In this document: one piece after another, positions 1 to 8,308 of the stretch
Layout: each line of letters starts with the position of its first letter
How positions within the stretch are numbered: position 1 is the first letter of the stretch
Assembly: GCF_030014915.1 (NCBI RefSeq)
Contig: NZ_JAGIXS010000003.1
Coordinates: 310,001 to 374,000 of the forward strand
DNA: 64,000 nt
Source: Pelomonas sp. V22
Lineage (GTDB): Bacteria > Pseudomonadota > Gammaproteobacteria > Burkholderiales > Burkholderiaceae_C
Direction of reading: 5' to 3'
Made by a program: the position numbers and the translations under genes
The notes under the pieces: model-generated
The model's input: the letters and a program-made list of their open reading frames with translations, nothing else
What the model was told of the DNA's origin: nothing
Databases searched by the model: none

Positions 1-65
1 TCAGCTGCGACAAGGAAGAAGGCGAGCCCGCGCTCTACCTGGCGGACCTGGCAGTCCAGCCATGA
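1..65 (+). CDS. C-terminal end of an upstream gene (partial)
   Basis: Only the last 20 codons are in the window, read in the frame starting at base 3 and ending in TGA at 63-65. The tail reads SCDKEEGEPALYLADLAVQP. The stop overlaps the ATG of the pectinase gene at 62 (ATGA), so the two genes are translationally coupled in one operon, and a pectin-related role is likely by context. The fragment is too short to assign a family. Confidence 0.6.
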   Translation, partial: SCDKEEGEPALYLADLAVQP

Positions 66-2383
66 GGTTCGGCCTTCTTGCGCTGATGCTGGCAAGCAGC
101 CTCGCCCTGGCGCAGGAGCGTCCGCAGCTGGATGCGGCGACGGCAGTGCGCCACCAGGTGGCCGACTACCTCGGCGACTGGCAGCCGCCGCCGCTCGGGG
201 ATGCGCGGGCCTGGAAGCCCGATTTCGTCGTCGCGCTGGACGGCTCGGGTACCCACAAGAGCTTGCAGGCAGCCTTGGATGCGCTGCCTGCAAAAGGTGC
301 GTCTGAAAGACGTTATTACATTCAATTGAAGCCGGGCACCTACCGCGAGATGCTCTGCGTGCGCGACAAGGCGCCGTTCACCGTCTACGGTCGGCCGGAG
401 GACCCGGCTGCGGTCGTCATCGTGGCCGGCCATTTCGCCGGGGAGCCCAAGGCTGCGGGAAGCGCGGCCAATCCCTGCATGCCCAACCTGGCGGCCACGA
501 CCTATGGCACCGCGGGCAGCGCCACGTTCGGCCTGTTCAGCGATGCCGCCCAGCTGGCCCACCTGACCGTGGCCAATGATGCGATGGACGCGGTGCGGGC
601 CGGCCAGGGCTATCCGCCCGCCGTGGCCGAATCGGGCGGGGCCCAGGCCGTGGCCCTGATGACCGAGGGCGACCGCATCCAGCTGGAGTCGGTGCGCCTG
701 CTGGGCCACCAGGACACCTTCTATGTGCGGGCTAGGTCGCCAGGGCCTTCGCGCGTCCACGTGGGGCGCAGCCTGATCGCCGGCGACGTGGACTTCATCT
801 TCGGCAATGCCACCTTGGTGATCGAGCAGAGCCTGATCCAGAGCCGCGCTGGCCGCCGCGCGCCGGGCGAGGGCGGCATCGTGCTGGCGCCCAGCACGGC
901 GCCGGCGCAGTCGCGCGGCTTCCTGGTCATCAACAGCCGCCTGCTCGGCGATGCGGGCCTCGCGGCCGGCTCCACGGCCCTCGGCCGCTCCTGGGATGCC
1001 GGTGTTCCGAAGGGCAGCTGGCAGGCCGGCGTGTCTCCCAATGGCCAGGCGCTGATACGCGACAGCGAGCTCGGGCCTCACCTGAATGCCTGGGCGGCCT
1101 CGACCTCGCGCCGGCCGTTCTCGGCCAGCGGTGAGCAGGCCAATCGCCTCTACGAGTTCAACAACCGGCCGCAGCCCGATCCGGCCCGCGAACGCCTGGC
1201 CGAGAACGATGGCTGGGGCGCGGCCGGGCTCGGCACCAGCGGTGGCTCGGCGGCCATCGCCGAGCATGTGTTCGAGGTGGGCAACCGCGCCGAGCTGACC
1301 GCAGCCCTGAGCCTCGGCAGCAAGCCCAAGATCATCAAGCTCAAGGCCCGCATCGACCTCAGCAGCGACGACCGCGGCCGCCCGCTCAGCTATGAGGACT
1401 ACCGCGATCCCGAATTCGACTTCGAGGCCTATCTGCGCGCCTATGACCCCAAGACCTGGGGCAAGAAGCCGCTGGAAGGCCCGCAGGAAGAAGCGCGCAA
1501 GCGCTCCAGCAAGCGCCAGGCCGAGCGGGTGATGCTGCGCATCCCGTCCAACACCACGCTGATTGGCATTGCACCGGATGCCGGCTTCTTCAACGGCGGC
1601 CTGATGCTGGACGGCGTGGAGAACGTGATCATTCGTCACCTGCACCTGGCTGATGCCTACGACCTGTTCCCGGCCTGGGACCCGAAGGACAACGCCAACG
1701 GCGAATGGAACTCGGACTACGACACCTTGACCATCCGCCGCTCGGCCCGCATCTGGGTCGACCACTGCACGTTCGACGACGGCCCGCGTCCCGACCACGC
1801 CGAGCGCGTGGCCTTCGGCCGGCCCATGCAGCATCACGACGGCCTGCTCGACATCACCCAGCAGTCCGACCTGATCACCGTGTCCTGGAACGTGTTCCGC
1901 CAGCATGACAAGACCAACCTGGTCGGCAGCAGCGACAGCCAGAAGCTCGACGAGGGCAAGCTGCGCGTCACCTTCCATCACAACCTGTGGGAGCAGACGA
2001 TGGAGCGCACGCCGCGGGTGCGCTACGGCCAGGTCCACGTCTACAACAACCTCTTCGTCGGCCGCGACGACGTGGCCTACCGCTATGCCTATTCGCTGGG
2101 CGTGGGTTACGAGTCGCGCCTCTACAGCGAGAACAACGCCTGGGAGCTGCCGCCCTCGATCAAGCCCGCCCAGATCGTGCGGGCGCTCAAGGGTCAGCGT
2201 TTCTTCGACCGGGGCTCGCTCTTGAACGGCGAGCCGGTCGACCTGTTCGGCGCCCTCAACGCCGGCCGCACGGAGGCGATCAGCGCCGATGTGGGCTGGC
2301 AACCCAAGCTTCACGGAGCCCTGGATCCGGCCGATCAGGTGGCGGCTCGGGTACGGTCCGGCGCAGGGGCCGGCCGTTGGTAG
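62..2383 (+). CDS. Secreted bifunctional pectinesterase / pectate lyase fusion
   Basis: A 773-residue protein with a Sec signal peptide (cleavage near residue 17, after LALA). The N-terminal half (about 50-370) is a carbohydrate esterase family 8 pectin methylesterase. It shows QAVAL (195-199), GHQDTF (215-220, acid Asp218), GDVDFIFGNA (241-250, nucleophile Asp244) and LGRSW (307-311, Arg309). The C-terminal half (about 400-773) is a polysaccharide lyase family 1 pectate lyase with WVDHCT (565-570) and the RxPxxR motif RTPRVR (649-654). The order suggests de-esterification of pectin followed by beta-elimination of the polygalacturonate by one exported polypeptide. It overlaps the upstream stop by ATGA and sits just before kdgR. 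Both active sites appear intact. Substrate preference is inferred from family membership. Confidence 0.93.
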   Translation: MRFGLLALMLASSLALAQERPQLDAATAVRHQVADYLGDWQPPPLGDARAWKPDFVVALDGSGTHKSLQAALDALPAKGASERRYYIQLKPGTYREMLCVRDKAPFTVYGRPEDPAAVVIVAGHFAGEPKAAGSAANPCMPNLAATTYGTAGSATFGLFSDAAQLAHLTVANDAMDAVRAGQGYPPAVAESGGAQAVALMTEGDRIQLESVRLLGHQDTFYVRARSPGPSRVHVGRSLIAGDVDFIFGNATLVIEQSLIQSRAGRRAPGEGGIVLAPSTAPAQSRGFLVINSRLLGDAGLAAGSTALGRSWDAGVPKGSWQAGVSPNGQALIRDSELGPHLNAWAASTSRRPFSASGEQANRLYEFNNRPQPDPARERLAENDGWGAAGLGTSGGSAAIAEHVFEVGNRAELTAALSLGSKPKIIKLKARIDLSSDDRGRPLSYEDYRDPEFDFEAYLRAYDPKTWGKKPLEGPQEEARKRSSKRQAERVMLRIPSNTTLIGIAPDAGFFNGGLMLDGVENVIIRHLHLADAYDLFPAWDPKDNANGEWNSDYDTLTIRRSARIWVDHCTFDDGPRPDHAERVAFGRPMQHHDGLLDITQQSDLITVSWNVFRQHDKTNLVGSSDSQKLDEGKLRVTFHHNLWEQTMERTPRVRYGQVHVYNNLFVGRDDVAYRYAYSLGVGYESRLYSENNAWELPPSIKPAQIVRALKGQRFFDRGSLLNGEPVDLFGALNAGRTEAISADVGWQPKLHGALDPADQVAARVRSGAGAGRW

Positions 2384-2399
2384 ACAATCCGCATTTCCA

Positions 2400-2417
2400 G
2401 AAACCGATCCGGTTTTC
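2400..2417. promoter_or_regulatory. Candidate KdgR operator
   Basis: The sequence GAAACCGATCCGGTTTTC contains a perfect 6-bp inverted repeat, AAACCG and CGGTTT, around a 3-base centre at 2401-2415. It lies about 45 bases before the kdgR start. Known KdgR boxes are GAAAC/GTTTC-type palindromes, so this fits an autoregulatory site. It is a single-site prediction. Confidence 0.4.
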
Positions 2418-2460
2418 CTGAAACACCCGCCCAGAAACTTCAGAACAAGAGAAGCCCGGC

Positions 2461-3273
2461 ATGGACGACGATTCGATTGACGTCAGCAAGCAGCAACCCG
2501 AGTCGGTTGCGGCGGTCTTGAAGGTGTTCGCGATCCTGCAGGCGCTGTCCGAGCAGCGCGACACCGGCATCTCCGAACTCTCGGTGCGCCTGGCCATGCC
2601 CAAGGCCACGGTCTACCGCTTCCTGCAGACCATGATGACCCTGGGCTATGTGCGCCAGGAACCCGGCAGCGAGCGCTATGGCCTGACCATGCGGGCCTTT
2701 GAGCTCGGCGCCAAGGCGCTTCAGTACCCGGAGCTGATCGACCTGGCCAAGCACCACATGCAGATGCTGGCCGACGCCACCGGCGAGACGGTCCACCTGG
2801 GCACGCTGATCGACTCCGAGATCATCTATGTGCACAAGGTCGATTCACGCCACATGCTGGGCATGTACTCGCGCGTTGGCCGCCGGGCGCCCATCCACTG
2901 CACGGCCATCGGCAAGGTGCTGATGGCCTGGGAGCATCCGGAGCGCCGCGACCGCGTGCTGAAGGGGGCGGAGTTCAAGCGCTTCCGCGACAAGACCATC
3001 GTCGAGCCGGCCGCCTTCCTGGCCGAGCTGCAACGGGTCAAGACCCAAGGCTTCGGCGAAGACCGCGAGGAGTTCGACGACCACATCCGCTGCCTGGGCG
3101 TGCCCATCTTCGACCGCCTCGGCCAGCCCATCGCCGGCATGAGCGTCTCCTTCCCGACCTTCCGCTACGACGAGGCGCGCGAGCCCGAGATCGTCAAGAT
3201 GCTGCAGGACGCGAGCCGCGACATCTCGGCCCGCCTCGGCTGCACCCGCTTCCCGCTGGATGTTGCCGCCTGA
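2461..3273 (+). CDS. kdgR: IclR-family transcriptional regulator, KdgR-like
   Basis: A 270-residue IclR protein. The N-terminal winged helix spans about residues 15-75 (ESVAAVLKVFAILQAL, then the recognition region MPKATVYRFLQTMMTLGYV). The effector domain contains GETVHLGTL, YSRVGRRAPIHCTAIGKVL and GMSVSFPTFRY. The whole chain aligns from memory with enterobacterial KdgR, which represses pectin-degradation genes until 2-keto-3-deoxygluconate binds. The position directly downstream of the pectinase supports that role. A palindrome at 2400-2417 is a possible autoregulatory site. The stop lies inside the next gene (14-bp overlap), so kdgR and the TSUP permease are cotranscribed. Confidence 0.9.
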   Translation: MDDDSIDVSKQQPESVAAVLKVFAILQALSEQRDTGISELSVRLAMPKATVYRFLQTMMTLGYVRQEPGSERYGLTMRAFELGAKALQYPELIDLAKHHMQMLADATGETVHLGTLIDSEIIYVHKVDSRHMLGMYSRVGRRAPIHCTAIGKVLMAWEHPERRDRVLKGAEFKRFRDKTIVEPAAFLAELQRVKTQGFGEDREEFDDHIRCLGVPIFDRLGQPIAGMSVSFPTFRYDEAREPEIVKMLQDASRDISARLGCTRFPLDVAA

Positions 3274-4009
3274 TCAAGCGGCCCTGCTCGCCGGCGCGGC
3301 CTTTGCTGCGGGCGTGCTGAATGCGATCGCCGGCGGCGGCAGTTTTTTGACCTTCCCGGCTCTGGTATTTTGTGGCGTGCCGCCCATCGCGGCCAATGCC
3401 ACCAGCGCACTGGCGGTCAGCCCCGGCTACCTGGGCAGCACGCTCGGCTTTCGCGCCGAGCTCGGCACCATGCCGCGCCGGCAACTCTGGCGCGAGGGCC
3501 TGATCGCCTCCGCCGGCGGCGTGGCCGGTGCCTTGCTGCTGCTGGTCACGCCGGGCCGCTTGTTCGCCGGCCTGGTGCCCTGGCTGCTGCTGTTCGCCAC
3601 CGCGATGTTCGCGCTCGGACCCTGGCTCCTGAAACGGCTTGCGCAAGGGCAAGACCTGGCACGCTGGCGCACACCGGGCCTGCTGCTGGTGGCCGTTTAT
3701 GGCGGCTACTTCAACGGCGGCCTCGGCATCCTCTTGATGGCGCTCTATGTGCTGTGCGGCGAGGCCGACCTGCAGCGCGTCAACGCACTGAAGAACCTCA
3801 ATTCGCTGGTGCTCTCCTGGCTGTCCGTCGCCGCCTTCGTCGTGGCGGGCGTGATCGCCTGGGCGCCAGGCCTCCTGATGATGGCGGCCGCCACCTTGGG
3901 CGGCTTTGCCGGCGCAAGGCTCGCACGGCGCCTGCCGGCCGTCTGGGTTCGCAGGCTCGTCATCGCCACGGGACTCGCGATGACGGCCCTGTTCTTCGCC
4001 CGCTCATAA
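3260..4009 (+). CDS. TSUP (TauE/SafE) family membrane permease
   Basis: A 249-residue integral membrane protein with about seven to eight hydrophobic helices. The typical TSUP repeats are visible: NAIAGGGSFLTFPALVFCGVPPI near residues 22-44, and GGYFNGGLGILLMALYVL in the second half. Family members export sulfite, sulfoacetate or other small organic anions, and the substrate cannot be read from sequence. The ATG lies 14 bases inside kdgR. Coupling to a pectin regulator suggests, but does not prove, transport of a uronate-derived or sulfur compound. Confidence 0.85.
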   Translation: MLPPDQAALLAGAAFAAGVLNAIAGGGSFLTFPALVFCGVPPIAANATSALAVSPGYLGSTLGFRAELGTMPRRQLWREGLIASAGGVAGALLLLVTPGRLFAGLVPWLLLFATAMFALGPWLLKRLAQGQDLARWRTPGLLLVAVYGGYFNGGLGILLMALYVLCGEADLQRVNALKNLNSLVLSWLSVAAFVVAGVIAWAPGLLMMAAATLGGFAGARLARRLPAVWVRRLVIATGLAMTALFFARS

Positions 4010-4042
4010 AAAAAGGGGCGCCCCGGTGCAGTGAGGCGCCCC
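4008..4042 (-). terminator. Intrinsic terminator for the minus-strand PEP-CTERM operon
   Basis: The inverted repeat GGGGCGCC (4015-4022) and GGCGCCCC (4035-4042) has a 12-base loop. Read on the minus strand, the stem is followed by seven T residues (complement of 4008-4014). It sits just past the end of the metallopeptidase gene and may also stop plus-strand transcription from the permease gene. Confidence 0.85.
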
Positions 4043-4081
4043 CAATCGGGAATCCAGCGATGAGGTCGGGCGTGCGCTGAA

Positions 4082-5569
4082 TTACCAGCCAATGTCCTTC
4101 AGCAGCGGGAAGGTCAGGTCCTTGGGCGCGGTCAGCACGGTGCTGAGGCCGGGCGTGTTGAAGGGCTCCATCAGCAGGTTCGGCGTGGCCGAGGTGTCCC
4201 AGTGCGAGACCGAGGAGCCCGAGTTGTAGACCAGGGGCGCGTACAGCAGGGGCCGGCCCGCGAGGTCGGTGCCCACGCGGATGGTGCTGTCGAGCGCCAG
4301 CGTGAAGAACATGCCCGAGCGGGTGCGGCTGCGCGACTTCAGCGCGGTCTTCAGTTTGGCGCCATCGGCCTTCAGCAGGCTCACCACCGGGATGTTGATC
4401 GTGGCGTCCACGCCCGTCATGTTGGGCGGCGTGGTGGCGTCGGCGTTGTCGGCAATCATCACGCCGATGGCGCCCGCGTCCTGAACGTTCTTGACCTTGA
4501 TCGCGTAGCTGCAGGAGCCGCGGTCGATCAGGGCCAGCTTGCCGCGAATGCCGCTCGCCTGGGCGGTCGTCAGGGCGCTGCAGGCCAGGCCGGTGTTGCC
4601 GTCGGCCTGGTCCACGAGGGGCATGACTTCGCCCGTCAAGCCATTGGTGCTGAGCGGCTGGCCGAAGTTGGCCGTGCCAATCTTGTAGAGACCGGCCACG
4701 CTGGCCGGCATCACGCCGGTGGCAAAGGGCGCGGCATTCAGCACCAGCGGCGTGGCGGCCGCGACATTGGCGCCGGTCCAGGCCAGGTTGGTGCTGACCG
4801 ACGAGGCGACGCGCTCGGCATCCGTCATGTTGAGCCAGGTCTTGCCCGTGGTGTTGTCGAGCATGAACTGCTCCCACACGGCCGGGTAGCCCACGCCGGA
4901 CGAGGTGATGCGCTTGCCAGTCTGCGGGCTGGTGCCGGCCGCGAAGCCGAGGCCGTGGCCCAGCTCGTGCAGCAGCACGCTCATCAGATTGGTGGCATTG
5001 GTCGGCGCGTTGTTGTCGAGGCCCAGGTAGAAGGGCTTGCTCGGCAGGCAGTCGCTCTTGCCCAGGTTCACGTTGAACTGGGTCTTGATGTCCATGTTGG
5101 CCGGCAGGGCCGGGTCGCTGCCGTTCTTCTCCACCAGGTTGACGCCGGCCAGCTTGTTGGCGAGGGCGCGCGGGTACCAGGTGTTGCGCTGCGGCGCACC
5201 GGCGAAATTGCGCCAGTAGCCCGAGGCGCTGGCGCTGCCCAGCGTGGCCGAGCTGGCCGTGCAGGTCAGGGCTTCCCAGCCGGCGTTGACGCTGATGGGC
5301 ACGGCGCTGTCCAGCTGCTGGGCCCAGATATTGGCGACGTAGGCGTAGACGTTCCAGCGCTGGGCGCCCAAGGTGGTGCCGGGGTTGCCGCCAATGGGGG
5401 CCACCGGTGTGGTGTCGTTGAAGCCGACGCCAGCCGGGTCGCGGCTGTAGATGCGGATGTCGGCGGCGGCCTGGGCCGTGAGGCCGAGCGTGCCCAGCAG
5501 GCCGGCGAGGGCCAGCTGGCGGGCGAGGCGGTGCGTGAAATGAATGCTCATGGATGGGTTCTCACTCAT
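4082..5569 (-). CDS. Secreted PA-domain metallopeptidase-like protein
   Basis: 495 residues with a signal peptide ending near residue 36 (LTAQAAA). The zinc-binding HExxH motif is HELGH at 201-205, in the context LMSVLLHELGHGLGFAAG. This resembles metzincin-like secreted peptidases but lacks the third metzincin His. A protease-associated (PA) domain follows at about 320-400 (IRGKLALIDRGSCSYAIKVKNVQDAGAIGVMIADN). The C-terminus ends in TFPLLKDIGW, and no PEP-CTERM tail is present. The start overlaps the previous gene by ATGA at 5566-5569. A second Met seven codons in (5551) gives a shorter signal peptide and is an alternative start. The substrate is unknown. Coexpression with a PEP-CTERM protein points to a role at the cell surface or matrix. 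Confidence 0.8.
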   Translation of the reverse strand: MSENPSMSIHFTHRLARQLALAGLLGTLGLTAQAAADIRIYSRDPAGVGFNDTTPVAPIGGNPGTTLGAQRWNVYAYVANIWAQQLDSAVPISVNAGWEALTCTASSATLGSASASGYWRNFAGAPQRNTWYPRALANKLAGVNLVEKNGSDPALPANMDIKTQFNVNLGKSDCLPSKPFYLGLDNNAPTNATNLMSVLLHELGHGLGFAAGTSPQTGKRITSSGVGYPAVWEQFMLDNTTGKTWLNMTDAERVASSVSTNLAWTGANVAAATPLVLNAAPFATGVMPASVAGLYKIGTANFGQPLSTNGLTGEVMPLVDQADGNTGLACSALTTAQASGIRGKLALIDRGSCSYAIKVKNVQDAGAIGVMIADNADATTPPNMTGVDATINIPVVSLLKADGAKLKTALKSRSRTRSGMFFTLALDSTIRVGTDLAGRPLLYAPLVYNSGSSVSHWDTSATPNLLMEPFNTPGLSTVLTAPKDLTFPLLKDIGW

Positions 5570-6048
5570 TGCTTGCTGGGGGCGGTGGCGGGGCGCTGCG
5601 GTTGGCCCTTCTTCACCGCCAGCATGGCGCTGTGGGCGCCGTCCACGCAGCTGTGGCTGACGCTGCCGTCGGCATGCACATGGGCGACGGAGAAGCTGGC
5701 CTGCTCGTCGGTGGCATCGACGCCCACGGCGCCGTCGGCATTCACCATCTCGCGGGCAGCGGGCGCGGCGGCGCTGGCGCGGCGCTTGGCTGCCTGGGCC
5801 GACGACGATTTGGCTTCGCCCTGCAGCGCGCGAATTTCCTCGGGCGTGGGCTCGCGGGCCTCGCCGGTCACCGGGTCAAGAAAGATGCGGCTGGCCACCG
5901 GCGGGGCCGGCTTGGTGGCCGGTTGGGCCGGTTGGGCCGTGGCCTTGCCAGTGGCCTTGCTCGGGGCCTTGCTCGGGGCCGGCTGTGCGAAGGCGCCAAT
6001 GGACAGGGCCAGCAGGCACAGGGCGAAAACGGTGAGGCGCAGCTTCAT
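5566..6048 (-). CDS. Post-PEP-CTERM-1 domain protein, exported
   Basis: 160 residues from the ATG at 6048. This start was chosen because GGAG lies about 9 bases upstream and the ATG overlaps the preceding stop (ATGA). A signal peptide (MKLRLTVFALCLLALSIGAFAQ) is followed by a low-complexity Ala/Pro/Lys linker. Then come the motifs FLDPVTGEAREPTPEEIRALQ and, near the end, HVHADGSVSHSCVDG. These are typical of the post-PEP-CTERM-1 family, whose genes characteristically lie directly downstream of a PEP-CTERM protein gene, as here. Its biochemical function is unknown. Confidence 0.75.
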   Translation of the reverse strand: MKLRLTVFALCLLALSIGAFAQPAPSKAPSKATGKATAQPAQPATKPAPPVASRIFLDPVTGEAREPTPEEIRALQGEAKSSSAQAAKRRASAAAPAAREMVNADGAVGVDATDEQASFSVAHVHADGSVSHSCVDGAHSAMLAVKKGQPQRPATAPSKQ

Positions 6049-6746
6049 GGGGCAACTCCGGTGGCTTGAGGACGGCGGCGGCGTGCGGCGGCCATGCCAC
6101 ACAGGCCGAGAGAGGCGAGGGCCAGCGAAGCCGGCTCGGGGACGGCGCTGACGTTCAGCTCGTCGATGGCGATCAGGTTGGCGCTGCTGCCGTCGGCCTT
6201 GTAGACGAAGGCCAGCTGGCCGCTGAAGGGCGCCGCGAAGTTGGCCGTGAAGCTGAAGAGCGTCCAGTCGCCGGGAACGCCATCGGGCTCCAGCAGCGGG
6301 TTCAGGCTGCCGACCAGGGTGTCGAAGTGGAGCTGGCCGTCGCTGCCCACGAGGCCGCTGCGCACTTCCAGTCCGTCGGCCCAGCCGGCAGCGTCTTCGG
6401 TCCGAGCATAGAACTGCACCGTGTAGCCGCCCGCCGCCGCGAGCAGTGGCGTGATCAGCCAGTTCTCGATGGCGCCGGAGGTCTGCAGCAGGCCGTTGAG
6501 GCTGCTGGTGTAGTTGGCCATGGCATAGCTGCCGGCGCTGCCGCCTTGAGCGGCGAACAGGCCGCCATTGCCCTGCTGCCAGAACGTGCTGTCGGCCGTG
6601 GTGGCGACGCTCTTGTTGACCAAGCTCCAGCCCTGGCCGGCCAGGGCCGCGACATTGTCAAAGCCCTGCTGCAGCAGGACGGGTCCTGCCGACGATGTGG
6701 TCGCGGCTGCGCAGAGCGCTGCGGCGATGGCCACGCGTTTGAACAT
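6045..6746 (-). CDS. Choice-of-anchor-J family PEP-CTERM protein
   Basis: 233 residues from the ATG at 6746, which has a strong Shine-Dalgarno site (GAGGAGAT, five bases upstream). A signal peptide is followed by a beta-sandwich domain of the choice-of-anchor-J (cleaved-adhesin) type, with GQGWSLVNKS, NWLITPLL and GDWTLFSFTANF. The C-terminus has a canonical PEP-CTERM signal: VPEP, a hydrophobic helix (ASLALASLGLCGMAAA) and an Arg cluster. Such proteins are processed by an exosortase and released to the surface or exopolysaccharide matrix. The exosortase gene is not in the window. This is the first gene of a three-gene overlapping operon. Confidence 0.88.
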   Translation of the reverse strand: MFKRVAIAAALCAAATTSSAGPVLLQQGFDNVAALAGQGWSLVNKSVATTADSTFWQQGNGGLFAAQGGSAGSYAMANYTSSLNGLLQTSGAIENWLITPLLAAAGGYTVQFYARTEDAAGWADGLEVRSGLVGSDGQLHFDTLVGSLNPLLEPDGVPGDWTLFSFTANFAAPFSGQLAFVYKADGSSANLIAIDELNVSAVPEPASLALASLGLCGMAAARRRRPQATGVAP

Positions 6747-7042
6747 GCTGATCTCCTCGATGATTCCAACGAACGTCGCCGCCGTCCTCACGCGATCAGT
6801 TGATCGGTGGGCAGCTGGCTACGAAGTTATGAGCGCTGACCGGCGCCTGCATTGAAATCCGGATCGAGGATGCCGTTCAACAAGCGCGCAGCACCATGGC
6901 TTCGCCGCCGCGCAGTGTGTCACCGCCATGACGCCGTGGCATGAGAAATAGTTCAAGCCGCAAAACCGACGGTGCGGATGGCCCGGCCTTGGTGCATGCA
7001 CCGATTTGCAGCGGCCGAGGATTGCCGCTACGCGCGCGGGCG
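6747..7042. other. Intergenic region without a recognisable gene
   Basis: About 296 bases separate the PEP-CTERM operon promoter side from the end of the CFA methyltransferase operon, which also runs on the minus strand. I found no convincing ORF, RNA or strong terminator here. It must hold the promoter of the PEP-CTERM operon. Confidence 0.5.
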
Positions 7043-8308
7043 TCAGGCCTTGCGCAGGTCCAGCAGGTGCACGTCCACGCGCCCCGCATTGAAGCCTGCC
7101 TCGCAGTAGCAGAGGTAGTAGTGCCACAGGCGCTTGAAGGCTTCGTCGAAGCCCAGCGGCTCGATCTCGCCCCACTGCGCGAAGAAGCGCTCGCGCCAGT
7201 CGGCCAGCGTGCGTGCATAGCTCGCGCCGAAGGCCTCGCGGCTCGCGAGCCGCATGCCGACCCGGTCCGCCTGCTGGTGCAGGGCCTCGACGCTCGGCAG
7301 CATGCCGCCCGGGAAGATGAAGGCCTGGATGAAATCGGGGGTCAGGCGGTACTGCTTGAACACCTCGTTGTCGATGGTGATGGCTTGCAGCACCGCATGG
7401 CCGCCGGGCTTGAGGCGGGTGTTCAGGGTGTCGAAGTAGACCGGCCAGTAGGCCTCGCCCACGGCCTCGATCATCTCGATGGAGACGATGCGATCGAACT
7501 GGCCCTGCACGTCGCGATAGTCCTGCAGGCGCAGCTCGATGCGGTCCGCGAGGCCGGCCTCGTTGACGCGCTGCTGCGCAAAGGCCAGTTGCTCCTTCGA
7601 CAAGGTCAGCGCAGTCACATGCACATCGCTGCGCTGCGCCATCGCCACGGCCAGCGCGCCCCAGCCACAGCCGATCTCCAGCACGCGTGCGCCGGGCGGC
7701 AGCGACTTCAGGTCCAGCAGCTCGCAGATCCGGTCCAGCTTGGCGGCCTGGGCCGCTTCCAGCGTCTCGGCCTGCGGTGTGTAGAGCGCGCTGGAGTACA
7801 GCATCGAGGCATCGAGCCACTGCGCATAGAAAGCGTTGCCGAGGTCGTAGTGGGCGGCGATGTTGCGGCGGCTGCCCTTGCGCGTGTTGGCGTTCCGCGC
7901 GTGCAGCAGGCGCAGGCCCCGGCGCACCAGTGAGTTGGCGGCCAGCGAGTCGCCCCAGCTCGAGTCGTTGGCAATGCCCAGTTCCAGCAGGGCCGTCAGG
8001 TCGGGGCTGCTCCAGTCGCCATCGCGGTAGCTGCGGGCCAGGCCCAGGTCGCCCTGCGTGAACAGGCGCACCAGCGGCCGCCAGCGGGCCAGTTGCAACT
8101 GGGCCGAAGGGCCGGGGTGCGGGCCGTGACCTTCAAGCCGGCTCCCGTCGGGCAGCACAACCGTGAGAGAGCCGCAGGCCAGGCGCTCAAGCAGTCGGCC
8201 GAGCAGGCGCTTGGCCCAGGCCTGCAGCGGCCGGCCCAGCCAGGGCGCCCGCGCCTGGCGCTGTTCCGGCGCGATTTCGTTGATCGATTGGATCGAGGTA
8301 TTGCTCAT
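7043..8308 (-). CDS. SAM-dependent cyclopropane-fatty-acid-synthase family methyltransferase
   Basis: 421 residues. The start at 8308 overlaps the DUF1365 stop by ATGA. The open frame continues upstream antisense to that gene, but that extension has no support. Motif I of the methyltransferase fold is VLEIGCGWGALAVAMAQ, followed by DYRDVQGQFDRIVSIEMIEAVGE and the family signature HYDLGNAFYAQWLD. These match cyclopropane fatty acyl phospholipid synthases, which methylate membrane lipid acyl chains. In Rhodobacter the same trio (amine oxidase, DUF1365, CfaS) belongs to the RpoE-ChrR singlet-oxygen regulon. Here it is the last gene of the operon next to rpoE-chrR. Confidence 0.88.
   Translation of the reverse strand: MSNTSIQSINEIAPEQRQARAPWLGRPLQAWAKRLLGRLLERLACGSLTVVLPDGSRLEGHGPHPGPSAQLQLARWRPLVRLFTQGDLGLARSYRDGDWSSPDLTALLELGIANDSSWGDSLAANSLVRRGLRLLHARNANTRKGSRRNIAAHYDLGNAFYAQWLDASMLYSSALYTPQAETLEAAQAAKLDRICELLDLKSLPPGARVLEIGCGWGALAVAMAQRSDVHVTALTLSKEQLAFAQQRVNEAGLADRIELRLQDYRDVQGQFDRIVSIEMIEAVGEAYWPVYFDTLNTRLKPGGHAVLQAITIDNEVFKQYRLTPDFIQAFIFPGGMLPSVEALHQQADRVGMRLASREAFGASYARTLADWRERFFAQWGEIEPLGFDEAFKRLWHYYLCYCEAGFNAGRVDVHLLDLRKA

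Noticed and set aside
35..2314. 759-codon open frame on the minus strand opposite the pectinase gene
   Set aside because: It is an antisense shadow of a high-GC coding region. The plus strand holds two clear catalytic domains with intact motifs.
6941..7933. 330-codon plus-strand frame at the end of the CFA operon
   Set aside because: It is antisense to the methyltransferase and has no ribosome-binding site or known motif.
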